A stretch of DNA of 64,000 nucleotides from DASWJZ01 sp963805325 (lineage in GTDB: Bacteria > Pseudomonadota > Alphaproteobacteria > Rhizobiales > Afifellaceae): positions 372,001 to 436,000 of the forward strand of contig CAWDTS010000009.1 in NCBI GenBank assembly GCA_963805325.1. Direction: 5' to 3'. Under the pieces are notes generated by a model that did no database searches, was not told where the DNA came from, and worked only from the letters and a program-made list of their open reading frames with translations. Shown here piece by piece: positions 17,055 through 26,912 of this stretch; position 1 is the stretch's first letter; the number at the start of each line of letters is the position of its first letter. Position numbers and translations under genes: made by a program.

Positions 17055-18524
17055 GTGAGCCCGCAAGAAGAAAGCGCCACGCTCGACACACTGCCGGAAG
17101 GCGCGCAGATCGAGCAGGAAGAGTCGGCCAAGGCCGCGCGCGGCGAGTTGGCCCCGACCGTCTCTTCTGGCGCGCTTTTCCCGACGGCCATCAAGGAAAG
17201 CCTGTTCGCCGCGATCGTTGCGTTCGGGCTGTTTCTCCCCCTGCTCGGATTCGAGACCGCGCAGGACATCAACAACCGTCTGATCCTGATCACGCGCTGG
17301 CCGCTGCTGCTAATCGTCGTCCTGATCGTCGCCGCCGGGCGTTTTGCGACCGTCTTTTTCTTCGTCCCGTGGCAACAGGCGCGGCTGAAACGCCCGGCGC
17401 GCGAAGTCACCGTCGACGGCGCCGCGCGGCGGGCGCGCATCGTGCGCTGGATCATTCCGGGGGTGATCGTCGGTCTCGTCCTCTACCCCGGCATCATACT
17501 TCAGCTCGTCGGCATCCAGGGCTCCATCAAGTGGGTGGATAATTTCGGCATCCAGGTGCTCATCTACGTGATGCTGGCCTGGGGACTGAACGTCGTGGTC
17601 GGTTTCGCCGGCCTGCTCGACCTCGGCTACGTCGCCTTCTACGCGGTCGGCGCCTACGCCTACGCGCTCCTTGCCACCCACCTCGGCCTTTCGTTCTGGC
17701 TGCTCCTGCCGCTCGCCGGCCTTCTGTCGGCAACGTGGGGCCTCATCCTCGGCTTCCCGGTGCTCAGGCTGCGCGGCGACTACCTCGCCATCGTCACGCT
17801 CGCCTTCGGCGAGATCATACGGCTCGTGCTCATCAACTGGCGCGAAGTGACCAACGGTGGCTTCGGCATCTCGGGAATTCCCAAGATCACGCTGTTCGGC
17901 CTCTCCTTCGACGCCACGCCGACCGGGTTCGCGGCGGTCTTCGGCCTCCCGCTGAGCTCTGCCTACTACAAGATATTCCTCTACTATCTGGCGCTGCTCC
18001 TATGCGCGGTGACCGCGGTCGCCACCGCCCGGCTGCGCCGCCTGCCCATCGGCCGTGCCTGGGAATCGCTGCGCGAGGACGAAATCGCGTGCCGCTCGCT
18101 CGGTATCAACACCACCAACACGAAGCTCACCGCCTTTGCGATCGGCGCCATGTTCGGCGGTTTCGCCGGCTCGTTCTTCGCCGCACGTCAGGGCTTCATC
18201 AGCCCGGAATCGTTCACCTTCCTGGAATCGGCGTTGATCGTGGCCATCGTCGTGCTCGGCGGCATGGGCTCGATGGTCGGCGTCGCCACCGCCGCCGTCG
18301 TGATGATCGGCGGAATCGAGATCATGCGGCAGCTCGCATTCCTCAAGCAGATCTTCGGAAGCGACTTTAATCCGGACCAGTACCGGATGCTGCTCTTTGG
18401 CCTCGCCATGGTCGGCGTCATCGTCTGGCGACCGCGCGGTTTCGCCGGCACGCGCACACCGACGGTGTTCCTCCGCCAGCGCAAGACGATATCGGCGGAC
18501 ATGATCAAGGAAGGGCACGGCTAG
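17055..18524 (+). CDS. livM: Branched-chain amino acid ABC transporter permease LivM
   Basis: This 489-residue permease begins with GTG directly after the livH stop. Its ~150-residue N-terminal extension, with extra hydrophobic segments, precedes the conserved LivM core (ALGLNVVVGFAGLLDLGYVAFYAVGAY; here AWGLN). The extension is typical of alphaproteobacterial LivM. It is followed with no gap by livG. The EAA-type contact with the ATPases is in RAWESLREDEIACRSLGINTT. Confidence 0.95.
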   Translation: MSPQEESATLDTLPEGAQIEQEESAKAARGELAPTVSSGALFPTAIKESLFAAIVAFGLFLPLLGFETAQDINNRLILITRWPLLLIVVLIVAAGRFATVFFFVPWQQARLKRPAREVTVDGAARRARIVRWIIPGVIVGLVLYPGIILQLVGIQGSIKWVDNFGIQVLIYVMLAWGLNVVVGFAGLLDLGYVAFYAVGAYAYALLATHLGLSFWLLLPLAGLLSATWGLILGFPVLRLRGDYLAIVTLAFGEIIRLVLINWREVTNGGFGISGIPKITLFGLSFDATPTGFAAVFGLPLSSAYYKIFLYYLALLLCAVTAVATARLRRLPIGRAWESLREDEIACRSLGINTTNTKLTAFAIGAMFGGFAGSFFAARQGFISPESFTFLESALIVAIVVLGGMGSMVGVATAAVVMIGGIEIMRQLAFLKQIFGSDFNPDQYRMLLFGLAMVGVIVWRPRGFAGTRTPTVFLRQRKTISADMIKEGHG

Positions 18525-19390
18525 ATGGACGCCACCCGCTCCTCGTACGCCGCCGACCCGATCGTCACGATCGAGCACCTGACCATGCGCTTCGGCGGGC
18601 TCGTCGCGATCGATGACCTGTCGTTTCAGGCGTCTCGGGGGGAGATTACCGCGCTGATCGGTCCGAACGGCGCCGGCAAGACGACCGTCTTCAACTGCGT
18701 CACGGGATTCTACAAACCCACCGAGGGCCGCATCACGATGCGGCAGAAGGGCGGGAAGGTCTTTCAGCTCGAGCGCATGCCCGACTTCCGCATCGCCGCA
18801 AAAGCGAAGGTCGCCCGCACGTTCCAGAACATCCGCCTGTTCGGCGGCATGACGGTTCTGGAAAATCTGCTCGTTGCGCAGCACAACACACTGATGGTCG
18901 CTTCGGGCATGACGATCCTCGGGTTGATCGGAATGCCGAGCTTCCGCAAGGCGGAACAACGCGCCATCGAGAAGGCGCGCATTTGGCTTGAGGAGATCGA
19001 TCTGCTCGACCGCGCCGACGATCCAGCCGCCGACCTCCCCTATGGCGATCAACGCCGGCTGGAAATCGCGCGCGCCATGTGCACGGACCCGGAGCTCTTG
19101 TGCCTCGACGAACCGGCGGCGGGCCTCAACGCCAGCGAATCCGCCGGGCTGAACCGGCTGCTGCAGCGCGTTCGCGACCACTTCAAGACCTCGGTGCTCC
19201 TCATCGAGCACGACATGGGCGTCGTCATGGAAATCTCCGACCACATCGTCGTGCTCGATTACGGGCGCAAGATTTCCGACGGGTCGGCGACGATGGTGCG
19301 CAGCGACCCGAAGGTGATCGCTGCCTATCTTGGGGTCGAGGACGAGACGGAGGCCATCGAGCAGGTCCTCGACAACGTGGAGCATCGCTG

Positions 19391-19391
<1 letters not shown>
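18525..19391 (+). CDS. livG: Branched-chain amino acid ABC transporter ATPase LivG
   Basis: A 288-residue ATPase with Walker A GPNGAGKTT, the LivG signature loop LPYGDQRRLEIARA and Walker B LLCLDEPAAGLN. It has the ~25-residue insert between Walker A and signature typical of LivG. ATG 18525 follows the livM stop without a gap; the stop overlaps the livF start by one base. Confidence 0.95.
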
Positions 19392-20125
<734 letters not shown>

Positions 20126-20135
20126 GGAGAACAGG

Positions 20136-20495
20136 ATGGGCGTCATCTACGAGGAGGGTTCGGTCTGGCTTTTCGTGCTGGTCACCGTCGTGCTCGGCGG
20201 CGGCGCCGCGTGGATGACCGGCCGGGCCGTCGCCAGCGGCTGGGACTCCCTCTACAAGCTGGCGTTTTATCTGGTTCTTCTGACCGTCGCGGTGCGCTTC
20301 ATCCATCATGCCCTTTTCGGCGGTACGATGCTCACCCCGCGCTACTACATCGCCGATGCCGTCATCCTGTTCATCTTCGGATTTCTCGGGTTCCGCTTTA
20401 CCCGCGCCTCGCAGATGGCGACCCAGTACAGCTGGATGTACGAGCGCACGGGGCCGCTGACGTGGCGTGAGCGCAACGCCGGCCGCCGAGCCTGA
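20136..20495 (+). CDS. DUF6867 membrane protein of the liv operon
   Basis: A 119-residue protein with three hydrophobic segments (~8-28, 38-60, 70-88) and a cytoplasmic C-terminus ending WMYERTGPLTWRERNAG. It lies 10 bases after livF and before the binding protein gene. DUF6867 proteins recur in alphaproteobacterial liv operons, so a role with the transporter is likely but unproven. Confidence 0.8.
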   Translation: MGVIYEEGSVWLFVLVTVVLGGGAAWMTGRAVASGWDSLYKLAFYLVLLTVAVRFIHHALFGGTMLTPRYYIADAVILFIFGFLGFRFTRASQMATQYSWMYERTGPLTWRERNAGRRA

Positions 20496-20608
20496 AAGCA
20501 GATGACAAAGAGGCAAAAAACGGCTTGAGTTGGCCTACAGGGCAGGATTGCGGTCGGATCAACCGACAGGACCACTCACCCATACGTTCAACTAACGGGA
20601 GTATAGAC

Positions 20609-21727
20609 ATGAGGATTCAATGGCTTTCTGGAGTCGCCGTAGCGGCCGCTTTGGCGCTCGCGGGGACGGCTCAGGCCGAGATCAAGATCGCCGTCGCGGG
20701 ACCGCTCACCGGCCCGAACGCAGCCTTCGGCGCACAGCTCCAGAAGGGCGCGGAGATGGCCGCGAAGGACATCAACGCCGCCGGCGGCATGAACGGCGAG
20801 CAGATCACGCTGGAGTTCGGCGACGACGTCTCCGACCCGAAACAGGGCGTGTCGGTCGCCAACAAGTTCGTCGGTGACGGCCTCAAGTTCGTCGACGGGC
20901 ACTTCAACTCCGGCGTCTCGATCCCGACCTCCGACGTCTACGCGGAGAACGGCATTCTTCAGATCACGCCGGCCTCCACCAACCCGACTTTCACCGAGCG
21001 CGGACTGTGGAACACCTTCCGCACCTGCGGACGTGACGATCAGCAAGGCGCGGTCGCCGGCAAGTACATCGCCGACAACTACAAGGACGCCAAGGTGGCG
21101 GTCCTCCACGACAAGACGCCTTACGGCCAGGGCCTCGCCGACCAGACCAGGAAGACGATGAACGACGATGGCCTCAAAGATGTCATGTACGAAGGCATCA
21201 ACGTCGGCGACAAGGACTTCTCCGCGCTGATCTCGAAGATGAAGGAAGCGGGCGTCACGGTCGTCTACTGGGGCGGTCTGCACACCGAAGGCGGCCTCAT
21301 CGTCCGTCAGATGGCTGACGCCGGTCTGAAGGCGCAGTTCATCTCCGGCGACGGCATCGTCTCCGACGAGTTCGCCTCCATCGCCGGCCCGGCGGCTGAA
21401 GGCGTGCTCAACACCTTCGGTCCGGACCCGCGCAAGCTCGCGAGCGCCCAGGCGGTGGTCAAGAAGTTCCGCGACGAGGGCTTCGAGCCGGAAGCCTACA
21501 CGCTCTACAGCTACGCGGTGCTCCAGGTGATGTCGCAGGCGGCCAACAAGGCGAAGTCGCTCGACCCGCAGACGGTTGCCAAGGAGATCAAGGACGGCGG
21601 CCCGTGGGATACGGTGCTTGGTCCGCTCAGCTACGATGCCAAGGGCGACATCACGAAGCTCGACTACGTGATGTACGTCTGGAAGAAGGGCGCCGACGGC
21701 AAAATCACTTACGTCGAGAAGGAATAG
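20609..21727 (+). CDS. livK: Branched-chain amino acid ABC transporter substrate-binding protein
   Basis: A 372-residue periplasmic protein. ATG 20609 follows GGGAG at nine bases. The signal peptide ends ALAGTAQA, and the mature protein starts EIKIAVAGPLTGPNAAFG, the classic Leu/Ile/Val-binding protein opening; NGEQITLEFGDDVSDPKQG follows. A 113-base gap separates it from the DUF6867 gene, which may allow independent or stronger expression. A good terminator follows at 21750. Confidence 0.95.
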   Translation: MRIQWLSGVAVAAALALAGTAQAEIKIAVAGPLTGPNAAFGAQLQKGAEMAAKDINAAGGMNGEQITLEFGDDVSDPKQGVSVANKFVGDGLKFVDGHFNSGVSIPTSDVYAENGILQITPASTNPTFTERGLWNTFRTCGRDDQQGAVAGKYIADNYKDAKVAVLHDKTPYGQGLADQTRKTMNDDGLKDVMYEGINVGDKDFSALISKMKEAGVTVVYWGGLHTEGGLIVRQMADAGLKAQFISGDGIVSDEFASIAGPAAEGVLNTFGPDPRKLASAQAVVKKFRDEGFEPEAYTLYSYAVLQVMSQAANKAKSLDPQTVAKEIKDGGPWDTVLGPLSYDAKGDITKLDYVMYVWKKGADGKITYVEKE

Positions 21728-21749
21728 CCTCTTCGACACCTGAGGATTG

Positions 21750-21774
21750 GGCCCGCCCTTGTGGCGGGCCTTTT
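21750..21774 (+). terminator. Intrinsic terminator after livK
   Basis: An 8-bp perfect GC stem (GGCCCGCC / GGCGGGCC), five-base loop, then TTTTCTTTC, 22 bases after the livK stop. This is a textbook terminator for the liv operon. Confidence 0.9.
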
Positions 21775-21893
21775 CTTTCAATGCGCCTCTTTTGCCTGCT
21801 CCCAGCGGAACGAGACCCCGCGCAAGGCGGTTTCTCCGCCGATCGCTCGCAACCGACGATCTGTGCCATAAGGGGATGCTACGGAGACGCACA

Positions 21894-22049
21894 ATGCAAT
21901 TCACCATCTCAACTGCCACGATCGCGCCGATCGTGTCGCTCGTCGCGGGGATCCTGATCCTCGTCATGCCTAGGCTTTTGAACTATATCGTGGCGATCTA
22001 TCTGATCCTCATCGGCCTTCTAGGGCTCTTTCCGAACCTGCTGGGTTGA
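21894..22049 (+). CDS. DUF3096 small membrane protein
   Basis: A 51-residue protein made of two hydrophobic helices around a short loop (PRLLNYIVAIYLILIGLLGL). This matches DUF3096, a family of tiny inner-membrane proteins of unknown role. ATG 21894 has GGAG eight bases upstream. Its stop overlaps the TTG start of the peptidase gene by four bases. Confidence 0.8.
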   Translation: MQFTISTATIAPIVSLVAGILILVMPRLLNYIVAIYLILIGLLGLFPNLLG

Positions 22050-23030
22050 AAACATTTCCTGGGCTTTCCGTCGGTCATGCGACCGACGCCGCGATGAAGT
22101 CCGGCGTCACCGTGTTCCTGCCCGACGCGCCGGCGATCGCGGCGGTGCAGGTGATGGGCGGCGCGCCGGCGAGCCGCGAGGCCGCGGCGCTCAGTCCCGA
22201 GAACAGCGTGGAACGCATTGATGCTATCGTGCTGACCGGCGGGTCGGCCTTCGGGCTCGCCGCCGCAGATGGCGCGATGGACTGGCTCGCCGCGAACGGG
22301 CGCGGCTTCGCCGTCGGGCCGGTGCGGGTGCCGATCGCCCCCGCCGCCGCGCTCTTCGATCTGAACAATGGCGGGAGAAAGCCGGCCGACCTCGCGTCGG
22401 CCTATCGCGCGCTCGGTCGCGCGGCCTGCGAAGCGGCCGGAGGCGACATCGAGGTCGGCTCCGTCGGCGCGGGCGCGGGCGCGACGACGGCGGATCTGAA
22501 GGGCGGCTTCGGCGCGGCCGGGACCGTGCTCGAAGACGGGAGCCGCGTCGCCGCCTTCGTTGCCGTCAATTCGGTCGGTCGCGTCACGCTCGGCACGACG
22601 CCGCATTTTCGCGCCGCACCGTTCGAGCGCGACGCAGAGTTCGGCGGGCTGGGGCTACCCGCAAAACTTCCTCCCGACGCGGGCGCTGTCGTTACCAAGA
22701 CGCCGCGCGAGCCCGGCGCGAACACGACGCTTGCCGTCGTCGTGACCGACTGCGCGCTCACACGCGCCGAGGCGAAGCGCCTCGCGATTACCGCGCATGA
22801 CGGCATGGCGCTCGCGATCTTCCCCGCGCACACGCCGTTCGACGGCGACACGGTCTTCGCGCTTTCGACCGGCGCACGCGAGCTTTCCGGCGGCATGCGG
22901 GCGCTCGGGCCGCATCTGCGCGGCGGCGGCAGAGACGCTGGCGCGCGCCATCGCCCGCGCCGTCTTTGCCGCGACACCGGCGGAGAACGACCGCTTCCCG
23001 ACCTGGCGGGAGCGCTACGGGGCCGGCTGA
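22046..23030 (+). pseudogene. P1/DmpA family aminopeptidase (S58), +1 frameshift near the 3' end
   Basis: A TTG start at 22046 overlaps the DUF3096 stop. The product shows the S58 pattern: GLSVGHATD, TGGSAFGLAAADG, VGAGAGATTADLKGG and the nucleophile region GANTTLAVVVTDCALT. DmpA-type enzymes self-cleave before that residue and act as aminopeptidases or amidases. Around 22915-22930 the frame must move by one base: the corrected tail reads RAAAETLARAIARAVFAATPAENDRF and stops at 23030. In the uncorrected frame the protein would run on into rpe, which is not credible. The corrected length is about 327 residues. Confidence 0.82.
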
Positions 23031-23087
23031 GGCGCAGCGACCGCCATATCGACGGAGCGGAAGCTCCCGTGCTAGGGCCGCATCGCC

Positions 23088-23771
23088 ATGGATCGACCGC
23101 TCAAAATCTCAGCCTCCGTGCTTGCCGCCGATTTCAGTCGCCTCGGCGAAGAAATCGAAGCCGTCGACGCGGCCGGCGCCGATCTCATCCATCTCGACGT
23201 GATGGACGGGCATTTCGTCCCGAACATCAGCTTCGGCGCGCCCGTGATCCGCCCGCTTCGCGCGTATACGAAAAAGCCCTTCGACACGCATCTGATGATC
23301 GCGCCGACCGATCCTTATCTCGCGGACTTCGCCGCGGCCGGCGCGGACGCCATCACCGTCCATGCGGAGGCGGGGCCGCATCTCGACCGCTCGCTTGAGG
23401 CGATCCGCGCTCTCGGCAAGCGCGCCGGCGTGGCCCTCAACCCGGCGACGCCGACTGACGCTATCGCGCATGTGCTCGACCGGCTCGACATCGTGCTCGT
23501 GATGACCGTCAATCCGGGCTTCGGCGGGCAGGCCTTCATCCAGGCGATGGTGGAGAAGATCCGCCAGGTGAAAGCGCTCACCGCAGGGCGCGACATCGAC
23601 ATCTCGGTCGATGGCGGAATCGGGCCGAAGACCGCTGCCGCGGTCGTTTCCGCAGGTGCCAACGTGCTCGTCGCCGGAGGAGCCGTCTTCGGTGGCGGCG
23701 CAAAGAGCTATGCGGCGAACATCGCGGCGATCCGCAAGGCGGCGGGAACTGCCGGCGGCGGGTGGGCCTGA
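23088..23771 (+). CDS. rpe: Ribulose-phosphate 3-epimerase
   Basis: This 227-residue TIM-barrel enzyme keeps all family motifs: SVLAADFSRLGEE, HLDVMDGHFVPN (metal-binding His and Asp), LMTVNPGFGGQ in the form VMTVNPGFGGQ, and SVDGGIG. It interconverts ribulose 5-phosphate and xylulose 5-phosphate in the pentose phosphate or Calvin pathway. It stands 57 bases after the peptidase gene and 108 before purB, with no strong operon signal. Confidence 0.96.
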   Translation: MDRPLKISASVLAADFSRLGEEIEAVDAAGADLIHLDVMDGHFVPNISFGAPVIRPLRAYTKKPFDTHLMIAPTDPYLADFAAAGADAITVHAEAGPHLDRSLEAIRALGKRAGVALNPATPTDAIAHVLDRLDIVLVMTVNPGFGGQAFIQAMVEKIRQVKALTAGRDIDISVDGGIGPKTAAAVVSAGANVLVAGGAVFGGGAKSYAANIAAIRKAAGTAGGGWA

Positions 23772-23879
23772 GCTCTTTCTGCACGCCGCTTCGCGCAGCG
23801 TTCTGCAAATCTCGCGCATCGGCCGCGTTGAAGAATCGCGGCGCCCTGCTATGCCTCTGCCGCAAGAACGGAGCACCGG

Positions 23880-25187
23880 ATGATCCCGCGCTACAGCCGC
23901 CCGGAAATGGCCGCCATCTGGTCGCCTGAGACGAGGTTCCGCATCTGGTTCGAGATCGAGGCGCACGCGCTCGACGCGATGGCCGAACTCGGGCAGGTGC
24001 CCAAGGAGGCGGTCGCCAAGGTCTGGGAAAAGGGCCGAGACGCGACCTTCGACGTCACGCGCATCGATGCGATCGAGCGCGAGGTGAGGCACGACGTCAT
24101 CGCTTTCCTCACACATCTTGCGGAGATCGTGGGGCCGGAAGCCCGCTTCGTGCATCTCGGCCTCACCTCCTCCGACGTGCTCGATACGTGCTTCAACGTG
24201 CAGCTCACCCGCGCGGCCGACATTCTGCTTGCCGACATCGACGCGCTGCTTGCGGCGCTGAAGCGGCGCGCCTTCGAGCACAAGGACACGCCGACCATCG
24301 GCCGCTCGCACGGCATCCATGCGGAGCCGACGACGTTCGGCCTGAAGCTCGCCTTCGCCTACGCCGAGTTCGACCGGGCACGCGAACGGCTCGTGCGGGC
24401 GCGCGAGGAAGTCGCGACGGCCGCAATCTCCGGCGCGGTCGGCACCTTCGCCAACATCGATCCGCGGGTCGAAGCGCATGTGGCGAAGGCGCTCGGGCTG
24501 AAGCCCGAGCCCATCTCGACGCAGGTGATCCCGCGCGACAGGCACGCGATGTTCTTCGCGACGCTTGGCGTCGTCGCGTCGTCGGTGGAGCGGCTCGCCA
24601 CCGAGATCCGGCACTTGCAGCGGACCGAGGTGTTGGAGGCGGAGGAATATTTCTCTCCCGGCCAGAAGGGCTCCTCCGCGATGCCGCACAAGCGTAACCC
24701 GGTGCTTACGGAGAACCTCGTCGGCCTCGCACGGATGGTGCGCGCCTACGCGCTCCCCGCCATGGAAAACGTGGCTCTTTGGCACGAACGCGACATCTCG
24801 CATTCCTCGGTTGAGCGGATGATCGGGCCGGACGCGACGGTCACGCTCGATTTCGCGCTCGCGCGCCTTGCCGGCGTGATGGACAAGCTCGTCGTCTACC
24901 CGAAGCGCATGCTGCAGAACCTCGAACGCCTCGGCGGCCTCATCCACTCGCAGCGCGTGCTTCTCGCGCTCGTCGAGGCGGGGCAATCGCGCGAGGCCGC
25001 CTATTCGCTTGTCCAGCGCAACGCCATGAAGGTCTGGGACAAGGGCGCCGATTTCCTGAGCGAACTCCTCGCCGACCCGGACGTGCGCGCCGCTCTCTCC
25101 GAGGACACGCTTCGCGGGATTTTCGACCTCGGCCATCACACGAAGCACGTGGATACGATTTTCGCTCGCGTCTTCGCGACGACATGA
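23880..25187 (+). CDS. purB: Adenylosuccinate lyase
   Basis: This 435-residue enzyme has the lyase signature QKGSSAMPHKRNP and the PurB-specific TSSDVLDTC and IGRSHGIHAEPTTFG. It acts twice in purine synthesis: on SAICAR and on adenylosuccinate. GGAG precedes the ATG. The other pur genes of the window (purC, S, Q, L) start 2.2 kb further on. The second pcaB-like lyase of this superfamily at 12.5 kb is clearly distinct. Confidence 0.96.
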   Translation: MIPRYSRPEMAAIWSPETRFRIWFEIEAHALDAMAELGQVPKEAVAKVWEKGRDATFDVTRIDAIEREVRHDVIAFLTHLAEIVGPEARFVHLGLTSSDVLDTCFNVQLTRAADILLADIDALLAALKRRAFEHKDTPTIGRSHGIHAEPTTFGLKLAFAYAEFDRARERLVRAREEVATAAISGAVGTFANIDPRVEAHVAKALGLKPEPISTQVIPRDRHAMFFATLGVVASSVERLATEIRHLQRTEVLEAEEYFSPGQKGSSAMPHKRNPVLTENLVGLARMVRAYALPAMENVALWHERDISHSSVERMIGPDATVTLDFALARLAGVMDKLVVYPKRMLQNLERLGGLIHSQRVLLALVEAGQSREAAYSLVQRNAMKVWDKGADFLSELLADPDVRAALSEDTLRGIFDLGHHTKHVDTIFARVFATT

Positions 25188-25363
25188 CGGACCGCTGAAC
25201 GAAACGTGCACAAATCGACGTATGAAAAACCGTTCTGCCTGCTTGTTCGCCACATTTCGACGGCGTAGTGCTTCGCGCATTACGGTTTCGTAAGAAACCG
25301 TGGAACGCGGCCGAGCACCGGACGTTTCGGGCAAAGCTGCTTTCGTGGGAAAGGAATTCGGCA

Positions 25364-25699
25364 ATGGCTGCCAATCGTCAGGGTGGGTCCTCGAACAGCA
25401 CCCTCTATTTCATCGTTGGCGCGCTGATCATCGCGGTGTTGATCATCGGCTGGTTCATGTACGGCAAGAAGGAAGAGATGCCGCCACCCGCTCCGGCTGC
25501 AACGGAAGCCCCGGCGATGGCGCCTGAGCCCGCTCCGGCCATGGCGCCTGAGCCTGCGCCCGCCATGGCGCCCGAGCCGGCGCCGGCGATGGCTCCCGAG
25601 CCCGCACCGGCGATGGCCCCTGAGCCCGCTCCGGCCATGGCGCCCGAGCCTGCACCGACCATGGCTCCCGCGCCCGCCCCGGCGACTGCGCCGCAGTAA
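25364..25699 (+). CDS. Membrane-anchored Pro/Ala-rich repeat protein
   Basis: A 111-residue protein from ATG 25364 (AAGGA upstream). It has a short polar N-terminus, one transmembrane helix (~residues 15-35, YFIVGALIIAVLIIGWFMYG), then seven 8-residue repeats of the MAPEPAPA type reaching to the stop codon. With a positively charged KK after the helix, the topology is not certain. No domain is recognised. Such tails may act as extended spacers in the envelope. A strong terminator follows. Confidence 0.7.
   Translation: MAANRQGGSSNSTLYFIVGALIIAVLIIGWFMYGKKEEMPPPAPAATEAPAMAPEPAPAMAPEPAPAMAPEPAPAMAPEPAPAMAPEPAPAMAPEPAPTMAPAPAPATAPQ
25517..25684 (+). repeat. Seven tandem 24-bp repeats encoding MAPEPAPA
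   Basis: Units begin at 25517, 25541, 25565, 25589, 25613, 25637 and 25661. Units 1-5 encode the same octapeptide, unit 6 ends in Thr, and unit 7 has Ala for Glu. Codons differ between units at synonymous sites, so the protein repeat is better kept than the DNA repeat. Confidence 0.95.
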
Positions 25700-25722
25700 C
25701 ACCTCTTTTGCTTGAGGTATGA

Positions 25723-25750
25723 GGGGCGCCGCCTGCGCGGCGCCCCTTTT
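25723..25750 (+). terminator. Intrinsic terminator after the repeat protein
   Basis: A 10-bp perfect stem (GGGGCGCCGC / GCGGCGCCCC) with a four-base loop, followed by TTTT, lies 23 bases after the stop. Confidence 0.88.
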
Positions 25751-25808
25751 CATGAATGCTTGTCGGTCGAGTCTTGGTAGAACGCGGCAGGGCAGCAGGG
25801 CGGACGAC

Positions 25809-26105
25809 ATGGCGACCCCAGGACAAGGCTCCAGGCGACCGCGGCCGCATCCGGCGGGCGCACGGGATTCCGCCGGGCCGCCGCGCGAAGCGCGTCAGGC
25901 GGAGCGCGAGGCGGATGACGACGCCGAAACCCCGTCGCGGCCACCGCGCAACTTCATGCTGGCGCTCATCCTCGCACTGATCGTTTTCTTGATCCTGATC
26001 AGCGTCCGGGTTTTCTGGGACGGCATGGGGACCCGGCGTACGCCACCGGTTCCGCTGTCGCAGGAGCAGACGGCGCCGACCGCGCCAGTGCCGTCGTCGA
26101 ACTAG
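25809..26105 (+). CDS. Hypothetical single-pass membrane protein
   Basis: A 98-residue protein from ATG 25809. A ~48-residue charged, disordered N-terminal part precedes one strong transmembrane helix (MLALILALIVFLILISVRVF) and a short Pro-rich tail. It has no recognised domain. The ribosome site is weak and the start uncertain. It converges with the aldolase gene, 25 bases away. Confidence 0.55.
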   Translation: MATPGQGSRRPRPHPAGARDSAGPPREARQAEREADDDAETPSRPPRNFMLALILALIVFLILISVRVFWDGMGTRRTPPVPLSQEQTAPTAPVPSSN

Positions 26106-26130
26106 GCAGTCGAATTGCGGGAGTCCGGGT

Positions 26131-26901
26131 TCAGCCCTTGGACGCCGCTACGATCGCGTTGGCGCCGGCGCCGAGATAGAGAAAGTCGCTGCCAAGCGCG
26201 ATCAGCCGAAAGCCCAGCTCTTGCGCGCGGCGTCCGGCTTCGGCCGTGATCCCGAGCGTGCAGGGTATCTTCCCGGCGCGTTCCGCCTTCCTGGCGATCT
26301 CCGCGGCGGCTGCCAGCATCTCGGCATTTGTGGGATCGATCGACGCCCCATTCGAGAGCGCGATGGAGAAATCCGACGGGCCGACGAAGACGCCGTCGAT
26401 CCCGTCGACCGCGAGGATGTCGTCGAGCGCCGCCTGCGCGGCACGGGTCTCGATCATGGCAATGGCGAGCGTGTCGCGATTGGCGAACTCAAGATAGGCC
26501 TTCGGGCTCGGCGCTCCCTGCAGCGCCAGCACACGCGTCGGCCCCCAGGAGCGGTCGCCCTGCGGCGGGAACTTCATGAAAGACGCGAAAGCCCTGGCGT
26601 CCTCGGCGGAATTCACCATCGGCGCAATAACCGCCGAGGCTCCGAAATCGAGCGCGCGGCTCGCCATCTCGAAGCGGCCGACCGGAACGCGCACCACCGC
26701 CGGCTTGCCGCCGAGAACGATCGCCGCCACGCCGCGCATCACGCTCTCGGTCGAGTGGCAGCCGTGCTGCATGTCGAGGGTCACGGCGTCAAAGGTGCTG
26801 CGCGCCAAAAACTCGGCGACCAGCGGATCGGGAATCGCCGACCAGGCGGTAAAAAGCGTCTCGCCGGCGTCAAGCCGCGAACGAAGGGTGTTTTCGGCCA
26901 A
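26131..26901 (-). CDS. HpcH/HpaI-family class II aldolase
   Basis: 256 residues from a TTG at 26901 with AGGA upstream. The family motifs are present: FDAVTLDMQHG, VPVGRFEMASRALDFGASAVIAPMVNSAEDA, MIETRAA and DGVFVGPSDFSIALS. These enzymes cleave or form 2-oxo-acid aldols using a divalent metal bound by Glu and Asp. The exact substrate (for example 4-hydroxy-2-oxoheptanedioate) is not clear. It follows the zeta-inhibitor gene by 11 bases on the same strand. Confidence 0.88.
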   Translation of the reverse strand: MAENTLRSRLDAGETLFTAWSAIPDPLVAEFLARSTFDAVTLDMQHGCHSTESVMRGVAAIVLGGKPAVVRVPVGRFEMASRALDFGASAVIAPMVNSAEDARAFASFMKFPPQGDRSWGPTRVLALQGAPSPKAYLEFANRDTLAIAMIETRAAQAALDDILAVDGIDGVFVGPSDFSIALSNGASIDPTNAEMLAAAAEIARKAERAGKIPCTLGITAEAGRRAQELGFRLIALGSDFLYLGAGANAIVAASKG

Positions 26902-26912
26902 TTTCCGTGTTC

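Noticed and set aside
23109..25364. A 751-codon open frame on the minus strand over rpe and purB
   Set aside because: It is antisense to two strongly conserved genes, is Arg/His/Asp rich without any domain, and follows from the codon bias of GC-rich genes.
25517..25684. Evenly spaced repeats that could suggest a CRISPR array
   Set aside because: The 24-base units are contiguous without spacers, are in frame with a protein and end at its stop codon, so this is a coding tandem repeat.
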